In this document: piece by piece, positions 5,206 to 5,242 of the stretch | How positions within the stretch are numbered: the stretch's first letter is position 1 | Layout: every line of letters starts with the position of its first letter | Assembly: GCA_023254815.1 (NCBI GenBank) | Contig: JALRKI010000144.1 | Coordinates: 1 to 5,242, forward strand | Direction: 5' to 3' | Length of the DNA: 5,242 nucleotides | Origin: Flavobacteriaceae bacterium | GTDB lineage: Bacteria > Bacteroidota > Bacteroidia > Flavobacteriales > Flavobacteriaceae | Notes under the pieces: generated by a model | Told to the model about the DNA's origin: nothing | Databases searched by the model: none | Seen by the model: the letters and a program-made list of their open reading frames with translations, nothing else | Position numbers and translations under genes: made by a program

Positions 5206-5242
5206 TTGACCTCAAGTTATCAACAGTTTGTCATCGGGGTTT
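5206..5242. other. Right edge, upstream of trxB, no gene assigned
   Basis: Thirty-seven bases remain beyond the trxB promoter. They are too few to say whether a further gene begins or ends here; on the minus strand stops appear in all three frames (for example TGA in CGA-TGA and in TGT-TGA). Confidence 0.4.

Noticed and set aside
5217..5225. TTATCAACA, one mismatch from a DnaA box, at the right edge
   Set aside because: A single imperfect site with no cluster, no AT-rich unwinding region in view and no replication gene visible; chance is the simpler reading.

Overview
The window looks like chromosomal DNA of a member of the Bacteroidota (Bacteroidetes); I cannot place it in an order. Three things point there: promoter-like TAnnTTTG boxes (the -7 element of this phylum) in front of three transcription units, AT-rich leaders without a well-placed Shine-Dalgarno sequence, and a PadR / PspC-domain / DUF2807 (GIN) gene trio of a kind familiar from this phylum. 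I see no mobile element, CRISPR array, rRNA or tRNA.

Layout, left to right. (1) A CoA-pyrophosphatase-type NUDIX hydrolase on the minus strand, cut by the left edge just before its C-terminus (1-607). (2) A 262-bp AT-rich gap with a 12-bp palindrome but no supportable gene. (3) A DUF4442 (hotdog-fold, thioesterase-like) gene on the minus strand (870-1319). (4) A 122-bp divergent promoter region with a 23-bp near-perfect palindrome. (5) A plus-strand operon: PadR-family repressor (1442-1792), a 556-residue multi-domain membrane protein with a PspC domain (1794-3464, one base after padR) and a secreted or lipid-anchored DUF2807 protein with a repeated SSG pattern (3483-4211). (6) Thioredoxin reductase trxB on the minus strand, convergent, with one base between the two stop codons (4213-5154), followed by its promoter and the right edge.

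The most interesting part is the operon at 1442-4211. A PadR repressor probably represses its own operon from the palindrome that covers the expected -33 region. The operon makes an inner-membrane protein with a cytoplasmic HAAS-like N-terminus, a PspC domain, further membrane helices and a probably periplasmic C-terminal domain with a CxxC pair, plus a small exported protein that is likely a beta-solenoid. This resembles, by analogy, the PadR / HAAS (DUF1700) / DUF4097 loci of Firmicutes and the PspC/Lia envelope-stress proteins. An envelope-sensing role is therefore a reasonable inference, but nothing in the sequence proves it. The NUDIX, DUF4442 and trxB genes look like ordinary housekeeping neighbours.
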